DNA of 64,000 nucleotides, taken from Arcticibacter svalbardensis MN12-7. GTDB taxonomy: Bacteria > Bacteroidota > Bacteroidia > Sphingobacteriales > Sphingobacteriaceae. The stretch lies in the NCBI RefSeq assembly GCF_000403135.1, contig NZ_AQPN01000043.1, positions 1 to 64,000 on the forward strand. Reading direction: 5' to 3'. This document shows positions 36,470-45,566 of this stretch, one piece after another; within the stretch, counting starts at the first letter, position 1, and each line of letters begins with the position of its first letter. The notes beneath the pieces were generated by a model that ran no database searches, was not told where the DNA came from, and saw only the letters and a list, made by a program, of their open reading frames with translations. Both the position numbers and the translations under genes were made by a program.

Positions 36470-37450
36470 ATGATGTACACGATTACGCAATTACAGGATT
36501 TAGTAAATAAGCAGATAGCTGCGAAGAGTTACACGGAATCCCCGTCGGAACTATATGAACCTATTACTTATATTATGTCGTTAGGGGGCAAGAGAATGCG
36601 CCCTGTGCTAACTTTAATGGCTTGCGACATGCTCGATGGACCGATTACTGCCGCACTTGATGCTGCAGTAGCCATAGAAGTGTTTCATAATTTCACATTG
36701 ATGCATGATGATATTATGGATAAGGCTCCTTTACGAAGAGGAAAGGCGACTGTGCACTCGAAGTGGAATGACAATATAGCAATCCTTTCGGGCGATGTGA
36801 TGCTTATTGAATCATACAAACTGCTGCTGGGTTCGGTGGAGAGCAGTATCTTGAAAGAGGTACTGGATGTATTCAACGATACCGCCGCGGGTGTATGCCA
36901 GGGGCAACAGATTGATATGAACTTTGAAATCACAGATGAAGTCAGCGTTGCCCAGTATATGGAGATGATCCGGCTTAAAACAGCTGTATTGCTTGGTGGA
37001 AGTTTAAAAATTGGTGCGCTGATTAGTAAAGCTTCTACCGCAGTAGCGGATGAGTTGTATAATTTTGGGGTAAATGTTGGAATTGCCTTCCAGCTGCAGG
37101 ACGATATTCTGGATGTTTACGGAGATCCGGAGAAATTTGGTAAGCAGGTTGGCGGGGATATTCTTTCCAATAAAAAAACGTTCCTCCTGATCAAAGCACT
37201 GGAATTAGCAGATGAGCTGGATAAAGAAGAATTAACCTATTGGATTAATGCCAGGGATTTTGATCCTGCCAGCAAAATAAATTCCGTTACAGGAATTTAT
37301 AACCGCTTAGGCTTAAGACCACTTGCTGAAGAAGAAATGAACCACTATGCCAGGAAGGGACTTGCCGCACTGGACCAGGTTTCCGTAGCTCAGGAGAAAA
37401 AGCAAGCGCTGGCAGAATTTGCGGGACAGCTTTTAACCAGGGAAGCATAA
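36470..37450 (+). CDS. Trans-isoprenyl diphosphate synthase
   Basis: The protein (326 residues) is an all-helical polyprenyl synthetase. The first Asp-rich motif is HDDIMDKAPLRRGKAT near residue 82, and the second is QLQDDILDVYGDPEKFGKQVGGD near 205. It elongates allylic diphosphates with isopentenyl diphosphate, giving precursors for quinones, carotenoids or undecaprenyl lipids; the chain length cannot be set from sequence alone. It uses products of the pathway to which ispG belongs. The start is one of two adjacent ATG codons at 36470 and 36473. It is likely in an operon with rnr. Confidence 0.92.
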   Translation: MMYTITQLQDLVNKQIAAKSYTESPSELYEPITYIMSLGGKRMRPVLTLMACDMLDGPITAALDAAVAIEVFHNFTLMHDDIMDKAPLRRGKATVHSKWNDNIAILSGDVMLIESYKLLLGSVESSILKEVLDVFNDTAAGVCQGQQIDMNFEITDEVSVAQYMEMIRLKTAVLLGGSLKIGALISKASTAVADELYNFGVNVGIAFQLQDDILDVYGDPEKFGKQVGGDILSNKKTFLLIKALELADELDKEELTYWINARDFDPASKINSVTGIYNRLGLRPLAEEEMNHYARKGLAALDQVSVAQEKKQALAEFAGQLLTREA

Positions 37451-37471
37451 GTTTCCAATCTGGCTTAAATA

Positions 37472-37533
37472 AATTTATCGTGTAATAAAAAAGGCTACTG
37501 ATCAGTAAGGCCTTTTTTATTACACGATAAATT
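37472..37533. terminator. Bidirectional terminator between the prenyl synthase gene and rpmA
   Basis: Two perfectly complementary 24-nt arms (37472-37495 and 37510-37533) flank a 14-nt loop that includes the palindrome TACTGATCAGTA. A/T tracts inside the stem give U-tracts in both directions. It serves two convergent genes, the synthetase (+) and rpmA (-), and its edge lies 1 nt from the rpmA stop. Confidence 0.9.
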
Positions 37534-37534
37534 C

Positions 37535-37849
37535 TTATTCAGCAGTAGCAAGAGCTTCAGCTTCAACAGCTGGACTTTCTACTAGAACAGAAGCTTCTAA
37601 AGGAAGAATAGAAACATATGATCTGTTATCTTTTTTCTTTCTGAACATTACAGTACCATCAACCAGAGCGAAGATCGTATGATCTTTCCCTAAGCCAACA
37701 TTCTTATCTGGATGGTGTTTAGTTCCACGTTGACGAACAATGATGTTACCTGCAATAGCTGCCTGACCACCAAAGATCTTAATACCTAAGCGTTTGCTAT
37801 GCGATTCTCTACCGTTATTCGAACTACCAGCGCCTTTCTTATGTGCCAT
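37535..37849 (-). CDS. rpmA: 50S ribosomal protein L27
   Basis: L27 (104 residues) is a large-subunit protein near the peptidyl transferase centre. It begins [16 protein letters not shown] and has the conserved [16 protein letters not shown] and HTIFALVDG segments. The last 18 residues, rich in Ala, Glu and Val, are an extension beyond the core. It lacks the N-terminal leader cleaved in Firmicutes. It is cotranscribed with rplU, 70 nt upstream. Confidence 0.97.
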   Translation of the reverse strand: MAHKKGAGSSNNGRESHSKRLGIKIFGGQAAIAGNIIVRQRGTKHHPDKNVGLGKDHTIFALVDGTVMFRKKKDNRSYVSILPLEASVLVESPAVEAEALATAE

Positions 37850-37919
37850 GTTTTTTTATATTTTTGAATTGAAAGATCAATTCAGGTTATTATTCTGTGT
37901 CTGTATATTAATTTGTGAA

Positions 37920-38231
37920 TTACAAACTAATACTTGTGATTGCAATCTTTGTGAACTGTTGACGATGACCGTTCTTTTTCTTGTATCCTTTACGACGTTT
38001 CTTTTTGAATACAATCACTTTATCTCCTTTTAAATGAGTTAAGATCGTTGCTGAAACTTTCGCACCAACTAAAGAGGGAACACCTACTTTAATATTACTT
38101 CCGTCTACAGCTAACAATACCTGATCAAATTCAACACTAGCGCCTTCTTCTCCTTGTAAGCGATGTACAAAGATCTGCTGGTCTTTTGCAACCTTGAATT
38201 GCTGTCCTGCTATATTTACTATTGCGTACAT
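37920..38231 (-). CDS. rplU: 50S ribosomal protein L21
   Basis: L21 (103 residues) is a 23S rRNA-binding protein of the large subunit. It begins MYAIVNIAGQQFKVAKDQQ and has the basic core FKKKRRKGYKKKNGHRQQFT. It forms the standard rplU-rpmA pair. The upstream promoter is one of the best matches to the Bacteroidota consensus in this window. The leader is too short to hold a known ribosomal-protein autoregulatory RNA. Confidence 0.97.
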   Translation of the reverse strand: MYAIVNIAGQQFKVAKDQQIFVHRLQGEEGASVEFDQVLLAVDGSNIKVGVPSLVGAKVSATILTHLKGDKVIVFKKKRRKGYKKKNGHRQQFTKIAITSISL

Positions 38232-38261
38232 TGTTAGTTATTATTTTTTTTAAATGAGGTG

Positions 38262-38292
38262 CAAATATAGAAATTATTTCTTAACAGGACAA
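38262..38292 (-). promoter_or_regulatory. Promoter of rplU-rpmA
   Basis: TTG (38292-38290), a 20-nt spacer and TATATTTG (38269-38262) on the minus strand match the consensus. The ATG lies 31 nt downstream of the -7 element. Confidence 0.65.
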
Positions 38293-38502
38293 GCATGTGT
38301 ATATAAATGCGCATAATAATTAATTTGAGTAGTTTTTGAGGTACTAAACTACACACCGTGGTGATGTTCTACATATTCTACTTACAAGTAGAATCCATTA
38401 AGCATTCATAACGAGCGTTTTAGCTATATTTCTAACAGTGGCACGGTAATGCTACGAGGGTTTATATAAATAATTGAATAATTTAATTTAAAACAATATA
38501 AC

Positions 38503-38706
38503 ATGAAAAAATTAATGATCGCCGCTTCTTTAATGGCATTTGCAGGAGTTACAACTTTGACAGCTACAAGTCACCCGGTTAAATATACTACAACACAAGT
38601 TGCACAGGACACTACAACTGTTCCTACCGATACTACGAGTACACCAGCACCTACTCCAACGGATACAACAACTGTACCGACTGACACTACAACGGTTGGT
38701 CAATAA
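38503..38706 (+). CDS. Small exported Thr/Pro-rich repeat peptide
   Basis: The 67-residue protein has a clear signal peptide (MKKLMIAASLMAFAGVTTL). A 40-residue tail is built from repeats of the type VPTDTTT / APTPTDTTT and ends in VGQ. It has no cysteines and no folded domain. The many Thr and Ser residues could be O-glycosylated at the D-T motif known from Bacteroidota. A strong terminator follows, which supports a real single-gene unit. Function is unknown. Confidence 0.65.
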   Translation: MKKLMIAASLMAFAGVTTLTATSHPVKYTTTQVAQDTTTVPTDTTSTPAPTPTDTTTVPTDTTTVGQ

Positions 38707-38756
38707 TCTGTTCATCACAGAGATTTCCCTTTAATATATAATTAAAAACTACCTTA

Positions 38757-38779
38757 AAGCCCCTATATGGGGCTTTTTT
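38757..38779 (+). terminator. Terminator after the Thr-rich peptide gene
   Basis: AGCCCC / GGGGCT with a TATAT-type loop is followed by TTTTTTC, about 50 nt after the stop codon. Confidence 0.85.
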
Positions 38780-38817
38780 CATTTAAAATCCTGATCTTCC
38801 GTTTTTAAAATAAAGAT

Positions 38818-39099
38818 ATGATACAGGTAAACGAATATTTTGACGGTACAGTTAAGTCATTGGGATATGAATCACCAGAAGGAAAATCGACTATTGGAGT
38901 GATGGAAAAAGGTGAATACGAATTCAATACCTCCCAAAAGGAATACATGACCGTAATAGAAGGAGAGTTAGTGGTATTGCTACCTGAAGCTACGGCATGG
39001 AAAAGTTTTAAAAAGAATGAGACCTTTAGTGTAGATGCTCATCTATCCTTTAAAGTAAAGGCTAACGAACAAAGTTCTTACCTCTGCAAATATGCCTGA
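38818..39099 (+). CDS. ppnP: Pyrimidine/purine nucleoside phosphorylase
   Basis: The 93-residue single-domain cupin of the former DUF1255 family is called PpnP in E. coli. There it phosphorolyses several nucleosides to a base and ribose-1-phosphate. It opens with NEYFDGTVKSLGY and has the cupin core GEYEFNTSQKEYMTVIEGE, then FSVDAHLSFKVKA. Length matches the family (about 94 residues). It is convergent with the deacetylase-like gene. Confidence 0.93.
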   Translation: MIQVNEYFDGTVKSLGYESPEGKSTIGVMEKGEYEFNTSQKEYMTVIEGELVVLLPEATAWKSFKKNETFSVDAHLSFKVKANEQSSYLCKYA

Positions 39100-39123
39100 T
39101 GGAAGGAGGGCAACCTGCTCTCT

Positions 39124-40026
39124 TTAAAAGAATAACTGATCTGCAACTCTATAGGTATTGCAATGGGCCTCTACAATATCGATCATCTGAACGGAGTAAC
39201 CACCACCCATACTAACCTGCAAGGGGATATTCCATTGCTTGCAAGTACGCAGCACAATTTCATCGCGTGATTTGCAACCTGCCCTGCTTAAGGAAAGATG
39301 TCCCAATTTATCAGAAGCCAATACATCTACACCGGATAAATAGAACACAAAATCGGGTTTTATCTTTTCAAAAAGCTTTGGGAGCTGCGTATTTAATATA
39401 TCCAGATATTCCTGATCTTCCATACCATTAGGTAATCCAATATCCAGATCGGACTTTTCCTTTCGGAAGGGAAAGTTTTTCTCCGCATGCATAGAAAAGG
39501 TAAAGACCTTGTTATTATTGGAAAAGATTTCCGCAGTACCATTGCCCTGATGCACATCCAGATCAACAATTAAAATATTTTGCGCTAAGTGTTCGCTAAG
39601 CAGATAATTGGCGGCAATGGCCTGGTCGTTTAAAAAACAAAAGCCTTCAGCCCAATTACTGCCGGCATGATGCGTACCACCAGCTACGTTAAAGGCAATA
39701 CCATATTGCAGCGCGTAATGGCAGCCGGCAATGGTACCTTGGGCAATCCGCAGTTCGCGATCTACCAATGGACGTGTTAAAGGGAAACCTGATCGTCTGA
39801 TTTCTGCAGGACTTAAACGCAAATCCCGCAAACGTTCCCAATAATCTTGCTGGTGGGATAAAAGAATGATATCTTCAGTGACCTTACCGGGAGAAAAGAT
39901 ATTCTCTTGCGTGATTAATCCCTCATAAAGCAGCTGTCCCGGAATCAATTCATACTTCAGCATTGGAAAACGGTGCCCCCCAGGTAAAGGCAAAACATAT
40001 GTGGGGTCCCAGGCGATCTTTAACAC
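39124..40026 (-). CDS. Histone deacetylase-like (arginase/deacetylase fold) protein
   Basis: The family normally starts at LKIAWDP, so the GTG at 40026 is preferred over a TTG five codons upstream; this gives 300 residues. Zinc and catalytic motifs are present: GGTHHAG near residue 115, GFCFLNDQAIAA, and VDLDVHQGNGTAEIF near 168. The C-terminal SGVDVLASDKLGHLSLS is also conserved. Bacterial members deacetylate acetylpolyamines, acetoin-related compounds or proteins; the substrate is unknown. It is divergent from the Smr gene. Confidence 0.88.
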   Translation of the reverse strand: MLKIAWDPTYVLPLPGGHRFPMLKYELIPGQLLYEGLITQENIFSPGKVTEDIILLSHQQDYWERLRDLRLSPAEIRRSGFPLTRPLVDRELRIAQGTIAGCHYALQYGIAFNVAGGTHHAGSNWAEGFCFLNDQAIAANYLLSEHLAQNILIVDLDVHQGNGTAEIFSNNNKVFTFSMHAEKNFPFRKEKSDLDIGLPNGMEDQEYLDILNTQLPKLFEKIKPDFVFYLSGVDVLASDKLGHLSLSRAGCKSRDEIVLRTCKQWNIPLQVSMGGGYSVQMIDIVEAHCNTYRVADQLFF

Positions 40027-40109
40027 AGCCCTAAAATACAAAAGAAATGAAACTCCCTTATATCATTCGCTAATTAAGTAGTTTTGTTTTTCAATTAAGA
40101 TACATCATC

Positions 40110-41054
40110 ATGGATTTGAAGCTAGGAGAATTTGTTCGGTTTGTAGACGAAAAAATGGAAGGTTATATCACCCGTATCATCAGTGAAGATATGATAGGAG
40201 TAACAGGAGAAGATGACTTTGAAATTCCTGTACCGGTTGCCAAGGTAACGCGGGTACATGGGCATAAATATGCGGATTCGCCCGAAGAGGTAACGCCTGC
40301 AGCAGCAGTATATACAGGACCATTTGAAACCAAGGGAATCTTTGTTTCTGTGGTACCTGATCAGAATAAAGGATCAGTGGTTCATTTTAACCTGGTGAAT
40401 GAAACCTCCTTTCAACTTCTGACAACACTGGTTACAGAGAAGGCGGGCGTATCCAAGGGAGAATACGCGGGTATGATCAATCCACATTCCACAATGGATA
40501 TCTATTCTGCTAACCTGGCAGACCTGAGTGTATGGCCTGCATTTACAGTAGAGATCCTTTACTTCTCGAAACTAAGTAGCAGTATCCCTGCTGCGCTACG
40601 GTTTACAGAGCGTTTTAAAGGAAAGGATTTTGCTGGAACGAAAAAGAGGGTTGCCCTTCTAAATAAGGATGCCTGGACATTCCGCCTGGATGAAGAAGAT
40701 GTTGTTATTGACGCAGAAGCACTGAAGGAAAGTTTTTTTAAGCCAACAGAAGAAAAGAAGACCGTAGAGAAACCGGCAAATGAAATTGATCTGCATATCG
40801 AAAAGTTGCGGGATGATTTTGCGCTTTTAAGCAAGACCGAGATTCTTAAGATCCAGATGGATCATTATCAGAAGGCTTTGGATGCCGCTATTGTACATAA
40901 GCTACATTCCGTGGTCTTTATTCATGGCGTTGGCAATGGAACCCTAAAAATTGAAATCCACAAAACCCTTGGACGGAATAAACAGGTAAAGACCTTTATG
41001 GATGCCCGCAAAGAAAAATTCGGGTATGGAGCTACAGAGATATTTTTAAAATAG
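40110..41054 (+). CDS. Smr domain protein (DUF2027/MutS2-like)
   Basis: The 314-residue protein has an N-terminal KOW/SH3-like region (VRFVDEKMEGYITRI) and a DUF2027-type middle domain. The C-terminal Smr domain (residues 235-314) has EIDLHIEKL and the loop HGVGNGTLKIEIHKTL. Smr domains are nicking or RNA endonuclease modules, found also at the end of MutS2. No MutS ATPase core is present. A -7-like TAGTTTTG lies about 25 nt before the ATG. The following gene begins 20 nt downstream and is probably coexpressed. Confidence 0.85.
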   Translation: MDLKLGEFVRFVDEKMEGYITRIISEDMIGVTGEDDFEIPVPVAKVTRVHGHKYADSPEEVTPAAAVYTGPFETKGIFVSVVPDQNKGSVVHFNLVNETSFQLLTTLVTEKAGVSKGEYAGMINPHSTMDIYSANLADLSVWPAFTVEILYFSKLSSSIPAALRFTERFKGKDFAGTKKRVALLNKDAWTFRLDEEDVVIDAEALKESFFKPTEEKKTVEKPANEIDLHIEKLRDDFALLSKTEILKIQMDHYQKALDAAIVHKLHSVVFIHGVGNGTLKIEIHKTLGRNKQVKTFMDARKEKFGYGATEIFLK

Positions 41055-41074
41055 TATATAATATAATTTTCCCT

Positions 41075-42121
41075 ATGCCGGATTACGAAACCAGAGCAGA
41101 CGTACCTTCAAAGAAAAAGTTCTGTTACCCTATTACTGAACCCTTAAGGGAATATTTAGTCAAATACAACAGGGAGGTAAAACTTCCTGTGCAGTATGCC
41201 GATTTGCTGCGTTTTCAATTCAGCACTCCTTTATTAGATAAGGCAGGAAATGACACTCTATGGCAAACGGTATATTATGACCAGTCGGAAATGGCGGACC
41301 TCTTTCCGAACCTGAATTATATTTATGCGTTGATGAATGCGGACGGGGATATGCAGGTAATGGAACATCTGCATATTGCGCAAATAGACTATTGTACGTT
41401 CGGGAATTCCAAACCTTTCCGGATCAGGGTAATCAATAGGTTCAATGATAACTACGATTACTTCTATGTAAAGGTGGCAGACGCTTCCAGAGTGTACGGA
41501 ATCGAGCTGGAGCACATTCTATCGCCAAATCGAATTACGTACCTTACAGACAACAATACGCTTATTGAGGAGCATATCTCCGGACTTCCGGGTGATGTTT
41601 TCATTCAGCAGCGTACGAATACCTCGAAATTTAACCAGATCCGTATTTGCAAGGAGTTTGTTAAATTCAATGAACGCTGTTTTATCCGTTTGCTTGGCGA
41701 CATGCGGTCCTATAATTATGTAGTTCATATTACTCCGGATATTGAGGGGAATCAATATCGGATCAGGGCGATTGACTTTGATCAGCAATCCTATGAAGGG
41801 CGAAGAAACTTTTATCTGCCACAGTATTTCAAAGAAAACAACAAGCTTGTTCAGTTGGGCATACAACATATGGACAAAACAACCATGCGGCAATATCAGG
41901 AAGAAGAGCGAAGCTTAATCAATGGTCGCATGAAACTAGTGAAATACCGGCTTAGCGATATATTGAATGTCATGAAGAAACATGAGATTTCTCCAAGGGA
42001 AAAAGTGCTGCAATTACGCAACGAATTATGGGAATATCATAAAAAGGGGTCTTTCTTAAAATGCAACACCATGGGAGAATTAGTAGAGGAACAACTCATA
42101 GTATTCTTCGAAAAAAAATAA
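41075..42121 (+). CDS. Conserved hypothetical protein, 348 residues
   Basis: I do not recognise the family. The protein is soluble, has no signal peptide and is basic. Near residue 228 it has RAIDFDQQSYEG preceded by FIRLLGDMRSYNYVV, which loosely recalls the catalytic and metal-binding loops of kinase-fold phosphotransferases (a D...N then DFD layout). The evidence is thin. A helical C terminus (residues 270-340) is rich in Glu, Arg and Lys. The only link to its neighbour is the 20-nt spacing after the Smr gene. Confidence 0.7.
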   Translation: MPDYETRADVPSKKKFCYPITEPLREYLVKYNREVKLPVQYADLLRFQFSTPLLDKAGNDTLWQTVYYDQSEMADLFPNLNYIYALMNADGDMQVMEHLHIAQIDYCTFGNSKPFRIRVINRFNDNYDYFYVKVADASRVYGIELEHILSPNRITYLTDNNTLIEEHISGLPGDVFIQQRTNTSKFNQIRICKEFVKFNERCFIRLLGDMRSYNYVVHITPDIEGNQYRIRAIDFDQQSYEGRRNFYLPQYFKENNKLVQLGIQHMDKTTMRQYQEEERSLINGRMKLVKYRLSDILNVMKKHEISPREKVLQLRNELWEYHKKGSFLKCNTMGELVEEQLIVFFEKK

Positions 42122-42360
42122 TGTGCTTAAGGTCATTTTTAAAGAGGCATATTTGATAAAAATCACAATATAATTAATGCTTTTTTTAATCGAAAAACCA
42201 CTTAAAAGCGATAGTAGAAAAGTAATAATTTGCAGAAATTACAAGGGCTTTCATACATTGTTGAAATTCAAGCAAAAGTACTGTTGAATGATGTGAACAG
42301 GCTTTTTCAGCTGTATATTTGTTGTACAAAAAATAAAGAACAACTAAATAAAATAAAGTT

Positions 42361-42786
42361 ATGAAAGCTTTTAAATCTATACTCGCCACATTATTATTGT
42401 TATCCTTAATTATCACTTCAGGTTATGCTAAAGTTGACAAAGAGTCTCTTACTATGGACTATGCCATTAAAACTTACATAGGTGCTGTATCTCAAGGAAA
42501 AGTTAAAGGAATAGAAGATATATTAGATCGCAATGTTAAGTTTACTCTTGCACAGGGAAGTAAGGTAATCAACTATAACAGAGCCGATATGATCAGCTCT
42601 ATGAAAGTGTCAGAAAACATTAACCAAAACTGCAAGACAGATTACTCTATAATTGAAAAGGGAGATGCGCAGTCTATCGTTAAAGTAACTATGACTTACG
42701 AAAACTTTTCAAAAGTGAACTATGTCACTATTTCAAATACAGATGAAGGATGGAAAATCACTAACGTATCAAGTGTATTCAACTAA
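42361..42786 (+). CDS. Exported NTF2-like (putative lumazine-binding) protein
   Basis: The 141-residue protein has a signal peptide (MKAFKSILATLLLLSLIITSGYA). An NTF2-like domain of the putative lumazine-binding type follows: AIKTYIGAVSQGKVKGIEDIL, then FSKVNYVTISNTDEGWKITNV. Such small exported proteins are common in Bacteroidota, and most have no known ligand. TATATTTG at 42314-42321 is a possible -7 element. A strong terminator follows the gene. Confidence 0.8.
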   Translation: MKAFKSILATLLLLSLIITSGYAKVDKESLTMDYAIKTYIGAVSQGKVKGIEDILDRNVKFTLAQGSKVINYNRADMISSMKVSENINQNCKTDYSIIEKGDAQSIVKVTMTYENFSKVNYVTISNTDEGWKITNVSSVFN

Positions 42787-42794
42787 TCGTATTC

Positions 42795-42846
42795 ATTAAA
42801 CACAAGAAGGGGCTGTATTTGCATACAGCCCCTTCTTGTGTTTAAT
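42795..42846. terminator. Bidirectional terminator between the NTF2-like gene and parE
   Basis: A perfect 24-bp stem (arms 42795-42818 and 42823-42846, core CAAGAAGGGGCTGTAT) has a TTGC loop. It is symmetrical and lies between convergent genes, 20 nt from the parE stop. Confidence 0.88.
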
Positions 42847-42866
42847 GGTTTTTTACGTTTTTTTTA

Positions 42867-44765
42867 TCAGGCAGCAGAATCTCCTTCATCATCTTCTGCT
42901 ACTGTTATTTTCTCTTCTGTGAGAATGAGGTTGTCATCTTTCTCTACACGCAGATTTCGTACAATATGCTGCTGCCGATCAGGTGTATTTTTACCCATAA
43001 AGTATTGCAGGAGTGCCTGGATATTGGAATCCTTCAATATGACAGGGTCTAAGCGGATATCTTTACCGATAAACAAGCCGAATTCACTGGGTGAGATTTC
43101 GCCCAATCCTTTAAACCGGGTGATTTCTGGTTTAACACCAAGCTTGGTTATGGCTTTGAGACGTTCATCATCACTGTAACAATAGATTGTTTCTTTTTTA
43201 TTTCGTACCCGGAATAAGGGCGTCTGTAAGATAAAAACATGTCTGGCTTTGACCAGGTCGGGGAAAAACTGAAGAAAGAACGTCATCAGTAAAAGCCGGA
43301 TATGCATTCCATCCACATCGGCATCCGTTGCGATCACTATATTATTATAGCGGAGACCATCCAGCCCGTCTTCTATATTCAGCGCATGCTGCAAAAGGTT
43401 GAACTCTTCATTTTCATAGACCACTTTTTTAGTTAGTCCGAAGCAATTTAGCGGTTTACCCTTAAGGGAGAACACGCCCTGGGTCATTACATCTCTCGAT
43501 TGCGTAATGGATCCGCTTGCAGAATCACCTTCGGTAATAAATAAGGTGGTATCTTGTTTACGCTCGTGATTATCTTCAAAATGTATTTTACAATCTCTTA
43601 GTTTACGATTATGGAGCGATGCTTTTTTGGCGCGATCGTTGGCCAGTTTTTTAATTCCGGCAATATCCTTACGTTCGCGTTCTGACTGCATGATCCGCTT
43701 TAGCAAGGCTTCAGCAACTTGCGGATACTTATGCAAATAGTCATCCAGACTTTTTTTAATGAAATCGTTGACAAAGACACGTACTGTTGGTCCATCCGGA
43801 CCCACATTTAGAGAACCTAATTTAGTTTTAGTTTGAGATTCGAACACGGGTTCCTGAATACGTACCGAAACAGCAGCAACAATTGATGCCCTTACATCAG
43901 CGGCTTCAAATTCTTTCTTAAAGAATTCACGGATTGTTTTGACTACGGCTTCGCGGAATGCAGCCTGATGGGTACCTCCTTGAGTGGTATGCTGACCGTT
44001 TACAAAGGAATAGTACTCTTCGCCATATTGCTGCGCATGAGTTAGGGCAACTTCAATATCATCCCCTTTCAGGTGAATGATGGGGTATCGAAGCGTTTCG
44101 GCCTCTGTATTTTTAACCAGCAGGTCGTGAAGACCACGTTCAGAGAAGTATTTTTTTCCGTTGAAAATAATGGTCAGTCCTGCGTTCAGGAATACATAAT
44201 TCCAGATCATATTTTCTATGAATTCGGGAATAAAGCGATAGTGTCTGAAGATGGAATCGTCAGGATGGAACGTGATTGATGTGCCGTTACGCTGTGTGGT
44301 TTCCTTTTCTTCTTCATCCCTGACAATCTCACCTTGACTAAACTCTGCAATTTTCGTCCGGTTATCCCGATAGGATTGTACAATAAAGATAGATGAAAGT
44401 GCATTTACAGCCTTTGAGCCCACTCCATTCAGACCAACGGATTTTTGAAAGGCACGGGAATCGTATTTACCCCCGGTATTTATTTTAGAAACGCAATCCA
44501 CTACCTTACCAAGAGGGATGCCCCTACCATAATCGCGAACAGATACTTTATGCTCCGAAATATTAATATCAATCGTTCTTCCTGCCCCCATCACGAATTC
44601 ATCTATGGAGTTGTCGACAATCTCTTTTAATAAAACATATATACCGTCATCGTAAGCAGACCCGTCACCAAGTTTTCCTATGTACATTCCGGGTCTTAAG
44701 CGAATATGTTCTTTCCAATCCAGTGACTTGATGCTATCTTCACTGTATGCGTTAATTTCCGCCAT
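42867..44765 (-). CDS. parE: DNA topoisomerase IV subunit B
   Basis: The ATPase subunit (632 residues) of type IIA topoisomerase forms a heterotetramer with ParC (17.7-20.5 kb). The GHKL ATPase domain has [20 protein letters not shown] and [11 protein letters not shown]. The Toprim domain has [10 protein letters not shown] near residue 425 and [13 protein letters not shown] near 490. A C-terminal GLGEIS segment is also conserved. It lacks the extra insert of GyrB. An acidic tail (EDDEGDSAA) closes the protein. Confidence 0.92.
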   Translation of the reverse strand: MAEINAYSEDSIKSLDWKEHIRLRPGMYIGKLGDGSAYDDGIYVLLKEIVDNSIDEFVMGAGRTIDINISEHKVSVRDYGRGIPLGKVVDCVSKINTGGKYDSRAFQKSVGLNGVGSKAVNALSSIFIVQSYRDNRTKIAEFSQGEIVRDEEEKETTQRNGTSITFHPDDSIFRHYRFIPEFIENMIWNYVFLNAGLTIIFNGKKYFSERGLHDLLVKNTEAETLRYPIIHLKGDDIEVALTHAQQYGEEYYSFVNGQHTTQGGTHQAAFREAVVKTIREFFKKEFEAADVRASIVAAVSVRIQEPVFESQTKTKLGSLNVGPDGPTVRVFVNDFIKKSLDDYLHKYPQVAEALLKRIMQSERERKDIAGIKKLANDRAKKASLHNRKLRDCKIHFEDNHERKQDTTLFITEGDSASGSITQSRDVMTQGVFSLKGKPLNCFGLTKKVVYENEEFNLLQHALNIEDGLDGLRYNNIVIATDADVDGMHIRLLLMTFFLQFFPDLVKARHVFILQTPLFRVRNKKETIYCYSDDERLKAITKLGVKPEITRFKGLGEISPSEFGLFIGKDIRLDPVILKDSNIQALLQYFMGKNTPDRQQHIVRNLRVEKDDNLILTEEKITVAEDDEGDSAA

Positions 44766-44791
44766 ATTAGTATACTTTCAGTCCTCAGTTG

Positions 44792-44820
44792 CAAAAATAA
44801 GAATAATCAATCCTTCTCAA
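44792..44820 (-). promoter_or_regulatory. Promoter of parE
   Basis: TTG (44820-44818), an 18-nt spacer and TATTTTTG (44799-44792) lie 27 nt upstream of the ATG on the minus strand. Confidence 0.55.
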
Positions 44821-45003
44821 ACATGGATTCGTCCTTTTCCTGCTACAATAACATGGGAAACGGATGTATTTATCGAAATTGTGTATAGAATTAATGACAG
44901 TGCTTATTTTATTGTCGTTACATGACCGTGAATTTATGTGAAATTCCATGAATTTTTCAATCCTTTATCAATCTTGGTATGGTATTGGCAAACGGTTAAG
45001 TAT

Positions 45004-45195
45004 ATGGTTATATCAAATAAGTTAATCATCCCTAAAATAGAGCAGGAAGAGAATCCGGAGAAAGAGGATTTATCCTGGGAAAACCCATCTGATCCTGAAA
45101 ATGCATCAGATGTAAGAGATGTTGAACAATTGCAAAGGCAAAAAAAAGAAGCAGAAGCAAGGAAAAATAATTTATCAGATCATCCATCAAGTTAG
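45004..45195 (+). CDS. Possible small acidic protein, 63 residues
   Basis: From the ATG at 45004 the frame encodes MVISNKLIIPKIEQEENPEK followed by an acidic and then a Gln/Lys/Glu-rich helix (QRQKKEAEARKN). Composition is protein-like and unlike the surrounding AT-rich spacer. A GTG start at 44938 would add 22 atypical residues, so it is not preferred. No homologous family is recognised. It sits in an 800-nt region (44766-45566) that has no other certain gene. Confidence 0.4.
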   Translation: MVISNKLIIPKIEQEENPEKEDLSWENPSDPENASDVRDVEQLQRQKKEAEARKNNLSDHPSS

Positions 45196-45223
45196 TACAT
45201 CATTACCACCTAGGCTAAACGAC

Positions 45224-45379
45224 ATGAAAACTAGAAAAACAGCACAGATAACACCATTAAAAAAAATAGTTGCAGCACCAGTGAGAATTCATAGGATCGA
45301 ATCTCATTTGTCAAATAGTGGTCCTGATCATATTATTATTAATATGATCCCCTACTCTCAATGTTTTTTAATTGCTTAA
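45224..45379 (+). CDS. Possible small basic protein, 51 residues
   Basis: The open frame encodes MKTRKTAQITPLKKIVAAPV, then RIHRIESHLSNSG and a hydrophobic end. It lies 28 nt after the small acidic ORF and before a hairpin, so the two could be one transcript. Its 3' part overlaps an AT-rich inverted repeat (GATCATATTATT, 45327-45351), which weakens the coding case. Confidence 0.3.
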   Translation: MKTRKTAQITPLKKIVAAPVRIHRIESHLSNSGPDHIIINMIPYSQCFLIA

Positions 45380-45424
45380 CACATAAACAATTTTAACTAA
45401 ACGGCGCTCTCATCGCTCAAAATA

Positions 45425-45456
45425 AAGAGGGTGTATCTTAACAGATACGCCCTCTT
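45425..45456 (+). terminator. Hairpin upstream of ruvB
   Basis: AAGAGGGTGTATCT and AGATACGCCCTCTT pair over 14 bp with one G:T pair and a TAAC loop. There is no T-run after it. It would end the small-ORF transcript and isolates ruvB. Confidence 0.6.
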
Positions 45457-45566
45457 ATGCATTAAAATCAGATTGTATATTTAGGGATGAGATTTGATAC
45501 TGAATTTCCATAACCTGTATACCAAAAAATTTAGTATACTAATAAATGATTTAGTAATTTAGCAGC

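Noticed and set aside
38367-38390. Short hairpin ATTCTACTT/AAGTAGAAT as an RNA gene or operator
   Set aside because: The stem is short and AT-rich with nothing conserved around it; too weak to annotate.
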